Positions 16,485 through 24,636 of a stretch of DNA of 64,000 nt are shown here, in pieces. The notes below the pieces were generated by a model. That model made no database searches. It was given only the letters and a program-made list of their open reading frames with translations, and was not told the origin of the DNA. This DNA is from Mucilaginibacter phenanthrenivorans (GTDB taxonomy: Bacteria; Bacteroidota; Bacteroidia; Sphingobacteriales; Sphingobacteriaceae), in NCBI RefSeq assembly GCF_024721155.1, contig NZ_JAHVAP010000013.1, positions 86,377 through 150,376 of the forward strand, given 5' to 3'. Position 1 is the stretch's first letter; each line of letters begins with the position of its first letter. The translations under genes and the position numbers were made by a program.

Positions 16485-18089
16485 ATGAAAAAGATATCTA
16501 TAATTTATTTTCTGCCATTGCTGGTGTTACTGGCAGCAAGCAGTTGTAAAAAGAGTTTTGAAGATCTCACCAAAAACAACAACGTTCCAAATAACGTTCC
16601 TGCTTCCCTGTTTTTTAACGGGGTACTCAACAATATGGTTGACCTTGCAGGCAGTTCAAGCGAAATCTACAGCCAGTATTACATTTATAACTATAACTAT
16701 TATGGTAATAATACTTATGATTTTGGTTCAGGACAGGATTATTACACTACTTTAAAAAACGTGCTTGTTATGGAAAGCCAGGCTAGTGCATCGGGCGGTG
16801 CCGCTGTTAATCCGTACGAAGCGCTTGGAAAATTTTTCAGAGCTTACCTGTTCAGTAAAATGAGCATGGAACGCGGTGATATTCCAATGACCCAGGCTTT
16901 GCAGGGGTTAAATAACCTTACCCCCAAATATGATACGCAAAAGGCAGTAATGATCCAATCACTGGCATGGCTTGAAAGTGCAAATGCCGACCTGGCTCAA
17001 TTGATTACTAATCCATCATCTGGCGGTACCGGTTTGGGTGCAACTTTAAGCAACGACATATTTTTTAACAACAGCCTTGCCGAATGGCAAAAAACTGTAA
17101 ACGCGTTTCGCCTGAGGTTGCTTATTCAACTGAGCAAAAAGGTTACCAGTGATCCTGACATGCACATAGCTGAGCAGTTTGCTGCAATTGTTGGCGATCC
17201 TGCAAAGTACCCGCTAATGACTAGCTCTGCTGATAACCTTCAGTATGTTTATATTTCCCCAACCAACTATTATACCCAAACCCCCGATAATTTTGGTCAG
17301 AATGGTTCAAGGCAGAATATGTCTGCTACGTATGTTGGTTTGCTTACATCGTTAAAAGATCCAAGGGTTTTTGTAACAGCCGAACCTGCACGTTATAATG
17401 TTGATACGCTAAAACAAAGCCCTACTGCTTTTTCATCTTTCATAGGTGCCGATCCGGGACTGGATTTGGGTGTGATGTACAACAACGCCGGTTTACAGAA
17501 ATATTCTTTCATCAACAGGAAACATTATTATTCAACTTATACCGGTGAGCCAAGCATCCAGGTTGGTTATCCTGAGCAGGAATTTAATATTGCCGAAGGT
17601 ATTAACCGCGGCTGGGCAACCGGCAATGCCGAAACGCATTATATCAACGGCATCCAGGCTTCAATGACCTATTACGGCGTTCCTGCTAACGGTACCTTTA
17701 CAGCTTATTTTTACCGCCCGGGTTCAACTACCGGTGTTAAAGATGATGCCAATTATGATAAATTCCTGATCGCTACTAATTGGGCTACTTATTACGCCCA
17801 GCCATCTGTAAAATATGTTGCAGGCGATGCAGGTATTACCGAAATATTGCAGCAGAAATATTTGGCACTGTTCCGTCATTCAGGTTTAGAGTCGTATTAC
17901 ACTTATCGCAGAACCCATGTGCCTACATTTACTACCGGCCCGGGTACTGATAACGGTCAGCGTATAGCTTTACGTTTCCAATACCCATCGAGCGAGCGTT
18001 CAGCAAATGGTGCTAATTATACAGCAGCACTTGCCAGCCAATACGGCGGTAACGACGACATCAACGGTGTGATGTGGATCCTTAAATAA
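16485..18089 (+). CDS. SusD/RagB-like surface nutrient-binding lipoprotein (SusD-like_2 type)
   Basis: 534 residues with a lipoprotein signal (LLVLLAASSCKK, lipid on Cys21). It is the SusD-like_2 version: an Asn-rich early segment (TKNNNVPNNVPASLFFNGVLNNM), the helical TPR-like core with NPYEALGKFFRAYLFSKMSMERGDIPMTQAL cut over several helices, the LAEWQKTVNAFRLRLLIQLS helix and a C-terminal QKYLALFRHSGLESYYTYRRT. It caps the SusC barrel and captures ligand at the cell surface. Position 20 bp after susC and a hairpin after its stop show the pair as one unit with partial read-through to the hydrolase genes. Confidence 0.92.
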   Translation: MKKISIIYFLPLLVLLAASSCKKSFEDLTKNNNVPNNVPASLFFNGVLNNMVDLAGSSSEIYSQYYIYNYNYYGNNTYDFGSGQDYYTTLKNVLVMESQASASGGAAVNPYEALGKFFRAYLFSKMSMERGDIPMTQALQGLNNLTPKYDTQKAVMIQSLAWLESANADLAQLITNPSSGGTGLGATLSNDIFFNNSLAEWQKTVNAFRLRLLIQLSKKVTSDPDMHIAEQFAAIVGDPAKYPLMTSSADNLQYVYISPTNYYTQTPDNFGQNGSRQNMSATYVGLLTSLKDPRVFVTAEPARYNVDTLKQSPTAFSSFIGADPGLDLGVMYNNAGLQKYSFINRKHYYSTYTGEPSIQVGYPEQEFNIAEGINRGWATGNAETHYINGIQASMTYYGVPANGTFTAYFYRPGSTTGVKDDANYDKFLIATNWATYYAQPSVKYVAGDAGITEILQQKYLALFRHSGLESYYTYRRTHVPTFTTGPGTDNGQRIALRFQYPSSERSANGANYTAALASQYGGNDDINGVMWILK

Positions 18090-18103
18090 TTATACTTCTT
18101 ACT

Positions 18104-18140
18104 GGAAGCCATCCGATAAAACCGGGTGGCTTCCTTGTTT
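18104..18140 (+). terminator. Intra-operon hairpin / attenuating terminator after susD
   Basis: GGAAGCCATCCG (18104-18115) pairs with CGGGTGGCTTCC (18123-18134) with one G-U pair, followed by TTGTTTT. It would reduce transcription into the three hydrolase genes, a usual arrangement downstream of susCD. Confidence 0.65.
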
Positions 18141-18163
18141 TATAAGCTTTTTAACATAATCCT

Positions 18164-19258
18164 ATGAAAAAATTAATCCTTGTTATAGTTGCCCTCGGTT
18201 TGTTTTTGCAACTGGACGCACAAACCCATAAAACACAAAACGTGATAATTGTTACGCTGGACGGCTTTCGCTGGCAGGAACTTTACCGCGGGGCAGATTC
18301 GGCCCTTATCAATTCCAATTTCACCAAAGACAAAAAGGAAACAACTAAAAGGTTTTGGGCTGCAACAGCAGCGGAACGACGTAAGATCCTGCTGCCGTTT
18401 TTTTGGAATACGATAGCACAAAAAGGACAGCTTTATGGCGATAGGGATGCAGGCGGAAAGGACGAAGTGGCCAATCCATATCACTTCTCGTACCCGGGCT
18501 ACAACGAAATCTTTACCGGCTTTCCGGATGTAAGGATGAACACCAATGACCCGATCCCGAATCCAAATATGAACGTACTGGAATACCTGAACAAGCAGCC
18601 CGGCTTTAAAGACAAGATCGCGGTATTTACCTCATGGCAGATCTTTCCGGCGATATTAAGCGCCGAACGTTCAGGCTTACCGGTTAACTCAGGTTATGCT
18701 GATTTTAAAGATCCTAAAGCGGGCGACCGGTTAAAATACCTGAACGATATTCAGCATAAAGTGCCTGAAATAATCGGCCCGGATGAAAGACTCGATTTTT
18801 TAACATTTGAGTTTAGCAAGGAGTACATTAAACAATATAAGCCACGCGTTTTGTACATGGGTTTTGATGAAACAGATGATTTGGCGCATGATGGTAATTA
18901 CCAGCTGTATTTACAATCGGCGCAAAAAGAGGATGGCTTTTTGGGCGAGCTTTGGCAATACCTGCAAACCGACCCGCAATACAAAGACAAAACCACCCTG
19001 ATAATAACCTGCGACCACGGCAGAGGCGATGTTCCGCTTCAAAATTGGCGTGATCATGGTACTGATACCCCGCACTCCGGACAAACCTGGTTTGCAGTGA
19101 TCGGCCCGGATACACCGGCAAAGGGAATCATAACGGGCGACACTACCACCTATCATAAACAGCTGGCCCAAACCATTTCCAAATTGCTTGGCCTTGATTT
19201 TAAAGCAGCCGCCGGACACGAAGTTGGCGAACCTGTAAACACTGTACTTGGTAAATAA
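18164..19258 (+). CDS. Exported alkaline-phosphatase-superfamily hydrolase (phosphodiesterase/phosphonate hydrolase-like)
   Basis: 364 residues with a Sec signal (LILVIVALGLFLQLDAQ). The core is the two-metal alkaline phosphatase fold: first metal Asp in IIVTLDGFRW, a nucleophile region around SYPGYNEIFTG, the second metal pair in GFDETDDLAHDGNY, then ITCDHGRG and the final His in DHGTDTPHSGQ. Relatives are annotated as type I phosphodiesterase, nucleotide pyrophosphatase or sulfatase-like; phosphonoacetate hydrolase also shares this fold. It acts in the periplasm. It lies behind susCD and 13 bp before the GDPD gene. The superfamily is sure; which P-ester or phosphonate it cuts cannot be read from the sequence. 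Confidence 0.82.
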   Translation: MKKLILVIVALGLFLQLDAQTHKTQNVIIVTLDGFRWQELYRGADSALINSNFTKDKKETTKRFWAATAAERRKILLPFFWNTIAQKGQLYGDRDAGGKDEVANPYHFSYPGYNEIFTGFPDVRMNTNDPIPNPNMNVLEYLNKQPGFKDKIAVFTSWQIFPAILSAERSGLPVNSGYADFKDPKAGDRLKYLNDIQHKVPEIIGPDERLDFLTFEFSKEYIKQYKPRVLYMGFDETDDLAHDGNYQLYLQSAQKEDGFLGELWQYLQTDPQYKDKTTLIITCDHGRGDVPLQNWRDHGTDTPHSGQTWFAVIGPDTPAKGIITGDTTTYHKQLAQTISKLLGLDFKAAAGHEVGEPVNTVLGK

Positions 19259-19271
19259 ACGAATCTTGAAT

Positions 19272-20090
19272 ATGAAATTAATAACCCTGCTACCCATCCT
19301 CTTTTTATTAGCGGTAAAAGCCAACTGCCAGCCAAACCCAACTCCCGCTGCACGCCACAAATACATCGTGGTGGCTCACCGTGGCGACCATACTGTGTAT
19401 CCTGAAAATACTTTGGAAGGATATGCTTCGACCATTAAGGATGGAGCAGACTATATCGAAATAGATCTGCGTACCACCAGCGATGGAAAGCTTGTAAGCA
19501 TGCATGATGCCAGTATAAACCGGATGACTGAAAACAAGGGATTGATAAAAGACCTCACCATGCAGCAAATAGGAGAACTAAAGGTAAGAGTTAAGGGCAA
19601 GCCTGATACCACAACCTATCGTGTCCCGACGTTTGAGCAGATCCTTAAGCTGTGCCGGGATAAAATTTATATCTATATTGATTTTAAGGAAGCCGATGCA
19701 ACTGCTACGCTTAATTTGCTTAAACAATATCACATGGAAAAGCAGGTATTGGTTTATATCAATAAGGCTTCACAGATCACCGATTGGCGTAAAACTGATC
19801 CATCCATGCCGCTAATGCTGAGCATGCCTGATAGTGTAAAGGATGCTGACTCGATGAAGAAGTTTATCGATTCCTGGCACCCGGATGTGCTCGATGGAAA
19901 TTATAATACATACACCAAAGAAATGCTTGAATTTGCGGCGACCCTTAATCTGCCTGTTTGGCCGGATGCGCAAGGTCCGCTGGAGGGACCTGCGGTTTGG
20001 GATAAGGTTATTGCAATTGGCTTAAAGGGCGTGCAAACCGATAATCCGCCGGCTTTGATCAAGTACCTGGAGGGAAAGGGATTGAGATAA
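19272..20090 (+). CDS. Exported glycerophosphodiester phosphodiesterase (GDPD family)
   Basis: 272 residues from the ATG at 19272 (MKLITLLPILFLLAVKANCQ signal peptide); a TTG at 19248 would overlap the previous gene. Catalytic and Ca-binding residues of the TIM-barrel GDPD family are present: HRGDHTVYPENT, YIEIDLRTTSDGKLVSMHD (Glu, Asp and His) and the closing GVQTDNPPALIKYL. It hydrolyses deacylated phospholipids (glycerophosphocholine, -ethanolamine and so on) to glycerol-3-phosphate and the alcohol, outside the cytoplasmic membrane. Next to a phospholipase C and two other phosphodiesterases it completes a lipid head-group scavenging set. Confidence 0.9.
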   Translation: MKLITLLPILFLLAVKANCQPNPTPAARHKYIVVAHRGDHTVYPENTLEGYASTIKDGADYIEIDLRTTSDGKLVSMHDASINRMTENKGLIKDLTMQQIGELKVRVKGKPDTTTYRVPTFEQILKLCRDKIYIYIDFKEADATATLNLLKQYHMEKQVLVYINKASQITDWRKTDPSMPLMLSMPDSVKDADSMKKFIDSWHPDVLDGNYNTYTKEMLEFAATLNLPVWPDAQGPLEGPAVWDKVIAIGLKGVQTDNPPALIKYLEGKGLR

Positions 20091-20150
20091 TAAAAATCTG
20101 CTTAATTAAAATAATATACGGTTGATATTTATACTTGCTTAAGCACGTAA

Positions 20151-20165
20151 TTTAGCCCTACTAAA
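20151..20165 (+). promoter_or_regulatory. TTTAG-N5-CTAAA palindrome upstream of the second phosphodiesterase gene
   Basis: TTTAG-CCCTA-CTAAA, ten bases before the ATG at 20176. Arms and spacing are identical to the palindrome upstream of the PhnX-like operon (11136-11150), but the five central bases differ, which points to a dyad binding site and not to a chance block of homology. Confidence 0.5.
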
Positions 20166-20175
20166 CATTGTGAAT

Positions 20176-21423
20176 ATGAATAAAGTAAAATGGGTATTGT
20201 TACCCTTATTGATGATCTCGATAGCCGGCTTTTCGCAAAGCAGGACAAAAAAAGCCTTGTTTATTATTGCCGACGGCATCCCTGCCGATGTAATTGAAAA
20301 ATTAAACACCCCGAATTTAAAAGCGATAGCTGCACAGGGCCAATACCTGCGCGCTTATGTTGGCGGAGAGAAAGGCGGATATTCGCAAACGCCTACCATA
20401 TCGGCCAATGGCTATAACAGTTTGCTCACCAGTAGCTGGGTGAATAAACATAATGTTTGGGACAACGACATAAAAGCGCCTAACTATAACTACTGGACTA
20501 TATTCCGTATGGTTAAAAATGCCGATCCTGCTAAAAAGACGGCCATATTTTCAAGCTGGACAGACAACCGAACCAAACTGGTTGGCGAGGGCCCGGCAAC
20601 CGGGAACTATAAAATTGATTATGCTTTTGACGGCTACGAGTTGGATACGGTTAAGTTTCCGCATGATAAGGCAGGTAATTACATGCACCTGATAGACGAG
20701 CAAGTGGCTAATGCTGCTGCCGCCTGTGTTAAAGAAAAAGGCCCGGACCTGAGCTGGGTTTATTTGGAATATACCGATGATATGGGCCATAAATATGGCG
20801 ATAGCCCGGAGTATTATGATGCCATTGAAAAAATGGATAACCAGGTTGGTCGTATTTGGGAGGCTATTCAATATCGCCAGAAACACTTTAATGAAGACTG
20901 GGTAATATTTGTAACTACCGATCATGGCCGCAGCGAGGAAAATGGCAAGGGCCATGGCGGTCAATCGGCAAGGCAGCGCAATACCTGGATGGTTACCAGC
21001 TATCGCCCGCTTAATAACTATGCACAATATTATACGCCGGGCATTATTGATATAACACCATCTATCATCAAATTCATGAATCTAAAAGTGCCCGTTGAGC
21101 AATTACGCGAGGCAGATGGCACTTCACTTATCGGTACGGTATCGGTAGCCGTTCCGCAAGTTATTTATGTGCAGGGAATGCTTGATGTATCGTGGAAGGC
21201 GCTTGACCCAAAGGGCAATGCGAAGATTTGGGTTGCCGCCACTAACAATTATAAAGATGGTAAGCCGGATGAATACAAGCTATTAGTCGAAGTACCTGTT
21301 GGTACGCAGCATGCTTTGGTATCGGTTAAAGACGTTCCATCAGCATTTTATAAAGTTTGTATTGAAGCGCCGGGAAATATGGTTAACAGGTGGGTGATTG
21401 TTGAGGGAAAGGATAAAAAGTAA
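20176..21423 (+). CDS. Exported type I phosphodiesterase/nucleotide pyrophosphatase-like protein
   Basis: 415 residues from the ATG at 20176 (the GTG at 20170 is an alternative start). A Sec signal (WVLLPLLMISIAGFSQ) precedes an alkaline-phosphatase-superfamily domain: metal Asp in LFIIADGIPAD, a Thr nucleophile in SQTPTISANGYNSLLT, LEYTDDMGHKYGDSPEYY, VTTDHGRS and the last His in GKGHGGQS. A C-terminal beta domain (about 325-415) resembles a fibronectin-III-like module. NPP-type enzymes cut phosphodiesters such as nucleotide or choline esters. It has its own TTTAG-N5-CTAAA box, so it is probably co-regulated with the PhnX-like operon but can be expressed apart from the GDPD gene. Confidence 0.82.
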   Translation: MNKVKWVLLPLLMISIAGFSQSRTKKALFIIADGIPADVIEKLNTPNLKAIAAQGQYLRAYVGGEKGGYSQTPTISANGYNSLLTSSWVNKHNVWDNDIKAPNYNYWTIFRMVKNADPAKKTAIFSSWTDNRTKLVGEGPATGNYKIDYAFDGYELDTVKFPHDKAGNYMHLIDEQVANAAAACVKEKGPDLSWVYLEYTDDMGHKYGDSPEYYDAIEKMDNQVGRIWEAIQYRQKHFNEDWVIFVTTDHGRSEENGKGHGGQSARQRNTWMVTSYRPLNNYAQYYTPGIIDITPSIIKFMNLKVPVEQLREADGTSLIGTVSVAVPQVIYVQGMLDVSWKALDPKGNAKIWVAATNNYKDGKPDEYKLLVEVPVGTQHALVSVKDVPSAFYKVCIEAPGNMVNRWVIVEGKDKK

Positions 21424-21443
21424 AAGATAGCTACAACTATTAT

Positions 21444-21592
21444 CGTCATTGCGAGGAACGAAGCAACCTCTAAACTATACAGATCAAGGAAGGGAAATAT
21501 TGTGGCAACCGATCAGCGGCTACAAGGTCACGGTAAAACCAAGGTTCGTTGATTGTCCTTAGCAGAGTTTGCTTCGTTCCTCGCAATGACGC
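21444..21592. repeat. Dispersed palindromic repeat, family R1 (copy c)
   Basis: Ends CGTCATTGCGAGGAACGAAGCAA and its reverse complement near-perfectly (TTGCTTCGTTCCTCGCAATGACG). It is copy a (4007-4156) turned around: 'aactatacagatcaaggaaggg' and 'ttcgttgattgtcctt' are its internal marks. It sits between convergent genes. Confidence 0.85.
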
Positions 21593-21606
21593 GTTTTTAA
21601 AGCGGT

Positions 21607-22320
21607 CTACTTAATTAAGGATGGTTCAAAAATGCTCATATCAACAGGCTCACCGGCAACCAGGTTGTGGTAGGTTTCCGTTTGCAGTAGCTTGTCGTTA
21701 AAGTAAAATTTGCATTTGGTCTCGCTCCAGGCGCTTTTTAGAGCCACCTGGTCTTCAAAGGTTCCTTCTTCCTTGGTGCCACCATCGTACTTCAAAAACC
21801 TAACGGCCACCATTTTTTCCTGGTCTATCCAAAGCTGGTTTACCTTGTCATCATCCTTATCGGCACCTAAAACATAAACCGGTTTACCCTTCCATGTTGA
21901 GGTATGGAATTTTGAAAGATCATAATGCAGTTCAGCAAAATGGGCCAGCACGTCATCAAATGTTTTTGAGTACATGCCGCCAAGGAAAAAGATAAGCTCA
22001 TTTTCGTTTTTTTCGGCGCCCACTATTTTGTTGGCGCGGAACACATAGGTTGAATCGTGTCTGAAAAGAAGTCCATCAGGGCTTTTTGCTGAGCCGATAT
22101 CTATTCGCAGCAGATCGGGATACACAATGGTTTCGTACCACGTATCTGTTTTTATTAGACTATCATTCCTGAAACGCTCGGTAGTTTGATTAAACTTTAG
22201 CGATTTATGCCATACGCCGTGGTACTTTTTGTACATGCTTGCTAAAACCTCTTTAGAGGTAGCGTTTTTATTAGCAGGCGCTAACAGCGCAAGAAACAGG
22301 ATGGCTGGTAATAGTTTCAT
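21607..22320 (-). CDS. Exported LolA-like / outer-membrane lipoprotein-sorting-type protein, function unknown
   Basis: 237 residues with an N-terminal signal peptide (MKLLPAILFLALLAPAN). The mature part has the alternating strands of the LolA/LppX fold: HKSLKFNQTTERFRN, TWYETIVYPDLLRID, DSTYVFRANKIV, KGKPVYVLGA, QLWIDQEKMVAVRFLKYD and CKFYFNDKLLQTETYHN. Proteins of this group carry lipids or are lipoprotein chaperones in the periplasm, but no specific role is known. It is transcribed after the metallo-beta-lactamase-fold gene (22462-23361), with a 112-bp palindrome between them, so they may be independent. Confidence 0.7.
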   Translation of the reverse strand: MKLLPAILFLALLAPANKNATSKEVLASMYKKYHGVWHKSLKFNQTTERFRNDSLIKTDTWYETIVYPDLLRIDIGSAKSPDGLLFRHDSTYVFRANKIVGAEKNENELIFFLGGMYSKTFDDVLAHFAELHYDLSKFHTSTWKGKPVYVLGADKDDDKVNQLWIDQEKMVAVRFLKYDGGTKEEGTFEDQVALKSAWSETKCKFYFNDKLLQTETYHNLVAGEPVDMSIFEPSLIK

Positions 22321-22344
22321 AATAGTTTAAATGATTAGGGCGAA

Positions 22345-22456
22345 AATTGACACGAATTTAATCGAATTTCACGAATTGGTATCGGCGCCGTTCTAAGTTA
22401 GCGACTTTTAAGTTAATTCGTGAAATTCGATCCAATTCGAAAAATTAGTGTCAATT
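22345..22456. repeat. Long palindrome, family R6 ('aatttcacgaatt')
   Basis: The left side aattgacacgaattta/atcgaatttcacgaatt is answered on the right by aattcgtgaaattcgat/ccaattcg and agtgtcaatt, giving an imperfect hairpin of about 110 bp with a C/G loop. It sits between two leftward genes. Confidence 0.75.
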
Positions 22457-22461
22457 AAATT

Positions 22462-23361
22462 TTATGCTTTGGTCAACTCCTCATAAGCTGCCTGGATGCC
22501 GCGTTGAATGCCGTCGCCCTGCCATTCTGATACGCCGGGGATTGATGTTGCTTTTAAGAGCTCTTCCTGGGTTTTACCGGCTTTAATGCCGCCTGCAACA
22601 TAGGCTTCCAGCTTCTCCATAAAGTCCTGCATCAATTTAACATCGTCCATGGTGCCTACAACCTTTTGTGGATCAAACGCGTGGCCGAACACGAACATGG
22701 TATTCTTATCAAATTTTTTAGTTGCCTGTTCCAAAGCCATTGGCCAGTGTTTTACCGATGCACCGGCGCTGTTATCAACAAAGGGATAGCGGCGGTTAAA
22801 TACCAAATCACCAGTGTGCACAATGTTGGCATTTTCAAAATGGATCATGGCATCGCCATTGGTATGGCCGGTGCCGAAGTAATAGGCGCTTATGTGCTCA
22901 TCGCCCACTTTTATTTTCCACGTGTCAGTAAATGTGGTGTCGGGGTACAGTTGCTGGTCTTCCTTGTTATTTTTTACAGCTACCGCCTTTTGGTTAGCCA
23001 GTGAATTTGTATGTGCAGCCACATTTTTTACGACCCCCTTAAATGAGATATTGCCGCCGGTATGGTCGCCGTGGTGATGGGTATTTATCAGCCATTCAAA
23101 AGGCAGGTCCGATTGCTTTTTCAGTTCTGCTATCAGGTGCTTTGCAGGATCGGGAAACTCGGCATCAACTACTACAATGCCTTCTTTGTTTATCATCCAT
23201 GCAATAGTACCTCCCTGCTCGGCAAACATGCCTACGTTATTACGCAAGGGTTTAAACTGGTAAGTTGGGTCGGCCAGCATGGCTGCAAAGCCTTTATTTC
23301 CTAATAATGCAAGCGAGCCTGCGGTTAATGCGGTGTTTCTTAAAAATTGACGGCGTTCCAT
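22462..23361 (-). CDS. Tat-exported MBL-fold metallo-hydrolase
   Basis: 299 residues. The N-terminus MERRQFLRNTALTAG is a twin-arginine signal. The metallo-beta-lactamase metal motif HHHGDH is at 95-100, with further ligands in GTGHTNGDAMIHF, HTGDLVF and FGHAFDP. It therefore binds two metal ions, probably Zn, in the periplasm. The layout resembles subclass-B-like and quinoprotein-relay/SoxH-type MBL proteins, but the loops of a true carbapenemase are not evident, so I do not call it a beta-lactamase. A run of R5 words lies upstream of its start (23365-23430). Confidence 0.85.
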   Translation of the reverse strand: MERRQFLRNTALTAGSLALLGNKGFAAMLADPTYQFKPLRNNVGMFAEQGGTIAWMINKEGIVVVDAEFPDPAKHLIAELKKQSDLPFEWLINTHHHGDHTGGNISFKGVVKNVAAHTNSLANQKAVAVKNNKEDQQLYPDTTFTDTWKIKVGDEHISAYYFGTGHTNGDAMIHFENANIVHTGDLVFNRRYPFVDNSAGASVKHWPMALEQATKKFDKNTMFVFGHAFDPQKVVGTMDDVKLMQDFMEKLEAYVAGGIKAGKTQEELLKATSIPGVSEWQGDGIQRGIQAAYEELTKA

Positions 23362-23364
23362 GGT

Positions 23365-23430
23365 GGTAGAGATTAGCTGTTAGTTAATTAGAGATTAGTT
23401 GATATTAGAGATCAGTTAATTAGAGACTAG
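23365..23430. repeat. R5 word repeats, single-armed
   Basis: Tandem words tagagattag, attagagattagttg, attagagatcagtt and attagagactagtt with no inverted partner. They lie between the esterase stop and the MBL start, both leftward, so they would be in the leader of the MBL gene. Confidence 0.6.
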
Positions 23431-23488
23431 TTCTTTTCTTAGTTAGAATGACGATGTTTTTAATTGTAGGGTTGCCTATACTTTGTCT

Positions 23489-24355
23489 TTAATATTGATG
23501 AAAACCCTGCGATACAAACTCCAATACGCTGGGTAACGATGCGCGCCAGTAGGTCCAGGTGTGGGCGCCGTCGCGGATACGGAACTCGTGCGGGATGTCC
23601 TTTTTGCGCATGGCTATGTGTACAAGACAATTTCCCTCGTATAAAAAGTCATCATCGCCATCGTCAATATACCAGCGGACGGCTTTTTTCTGGCTGTCGG
23701 GCATGTTGTTTACTAATGCTATTGTGCTGTGCTCGTTATAGTATTTAACTATTAGCGAATCGGCAATGCCGGGATTATTTTTGGTGATGGAAGTGCGGGC
23801 ATCATCCAGCGATATGGGGCCAACAGCCGCACTTAGCGGGCAGGCGGATGAAAACATTTCAGGGTGATGCAAAGCGTACATGAATGTTCCGCCGCCACCC
23901 ATCGATAAACCCGAGATGGCACGGAAGCGCTTATCACTTTTTACACGATATTTCTTCTCTACAAAGGGCACCAGCTCTTTAAAAAAGAAATCCTCGTAAT
24001 TCCAGTCGCCCTTAATATCATTAAAGTAGCCTTTGCGGCCGGTATTGGCATCAGGCATTACAATGATCATGGGCGTTGCTATGCCATCTGCAATGGCTTT
24101 ATCGGTGATATTCAGCACCTCGCCAAATTGCACCCAGCCGGTTTGATCGTCGCCGCTGCCGTGCAGCAGGTAGAGGATCGGATAGCTGCGATCTGAAGTT
24201 TCATATCCCGGCGGCAGGTAAACAGCGAATTTGCGGTCGCTTTTTAATATTTTACTGGGAAGTGAAAGGTTATCATAAACCTTACCTGTTTGTGCTGATA
24301 CCAGGAACGGTAAAAACAGCAACAGCAGGTTTAGCAGGAGTAGGGATCGTTTCAT
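23489..24355 (-). CDS. Secreted esterase of the esterase D/feruloyl-esterase (XynZ-like) family
   Basis: 288 residues with a Sec signal (LLLLNLLLLFLPFLVSAQ). The alpha/beta-hydrolase core shows YLLHGSGDDQTGWV (oxyanion), the nucleophile elbow GLSMGGGG with Ser151, DDGDDDFLY (acid region) and GAHTWTYW (catalytic His). This is the 'alpha/beta hydrolase-fold protein' family that includes Fes-like enterochelin esterases and the feruloyl/acetyl esterase modules of xylanase Z. It would release aromatic or acyl groups from plant polysaccharide in the periplasm or outside; the substrate is not determinable. Confidence 0.85.
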   Translation of the reverse strand: MKRSLLLLNLLLLFLPFLVSAQTGKVYDNLSLPSKILKSDRKFAVYLPPGYETSDRSYPILYLLHGSGDDQTGWVQFGEVLNITDKAIADGIATPMIIVMPDANTGRKGYFNDIKGDWNYEDFFFKELVPFVEKKYRVKSDKRFRAISGLSMGGGGTFMYALHHPEMFSSACPLSAAVGPISLDDARTSITKNNPGIADSLIVKYYNEHSTIALVNNMPDSQKKAVRWYIDDGDDDFLYEGNCLVHIAMRKKDIPHEFRIRDGAHTWTYWRASLPSVLEFVSQGFHQY

Positions 24356-24452
24356 ATTAAGGCTGATTGGTTTGTGTTTTCAATATCGGGATATATTGTT
24401 AAACCGGTGGCTTTTTGGTGTAAAAATATCGATAGGTGTAAAAACAAACTCT

Positions 24453-24574
24453 TCTCATGGCGAGGAGGAACGACGAAGCAAACTCGTCGCCAATGCAAAT
24501 CGAATTGAACAGTCTACAACTTTGATATTCGCTCTGTACTGCTACGAGGTTGCCACGCTGCGCTCGCAATGACA
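24453..24574. repeat. Degenerate R1 repeat (copy d)
   Basis: tcatggcgaggaggaacgacgaagcaaactc near the left and cgaggttgcc...gctcgcaatgaca at the right are recognisable R1 ends with several changes; the middle has diverged. It lies between divergent genes (esterase and GT39). Confidence 0.55.
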
Positions 24575-24636
24575 TAGTGAAGTAATTATAACCCACATTC
24601 CCCTAAATTCTCCTTATCTTTATAACACTTTAAAAG

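Noticed and set aside
22462..23361. Metallo-beta-lactamase (carbapenemase) annotation
   Set aside because: The HxHxDH fold motif alone marks the superfamily; I see no further beta-lactamase-specific signs.
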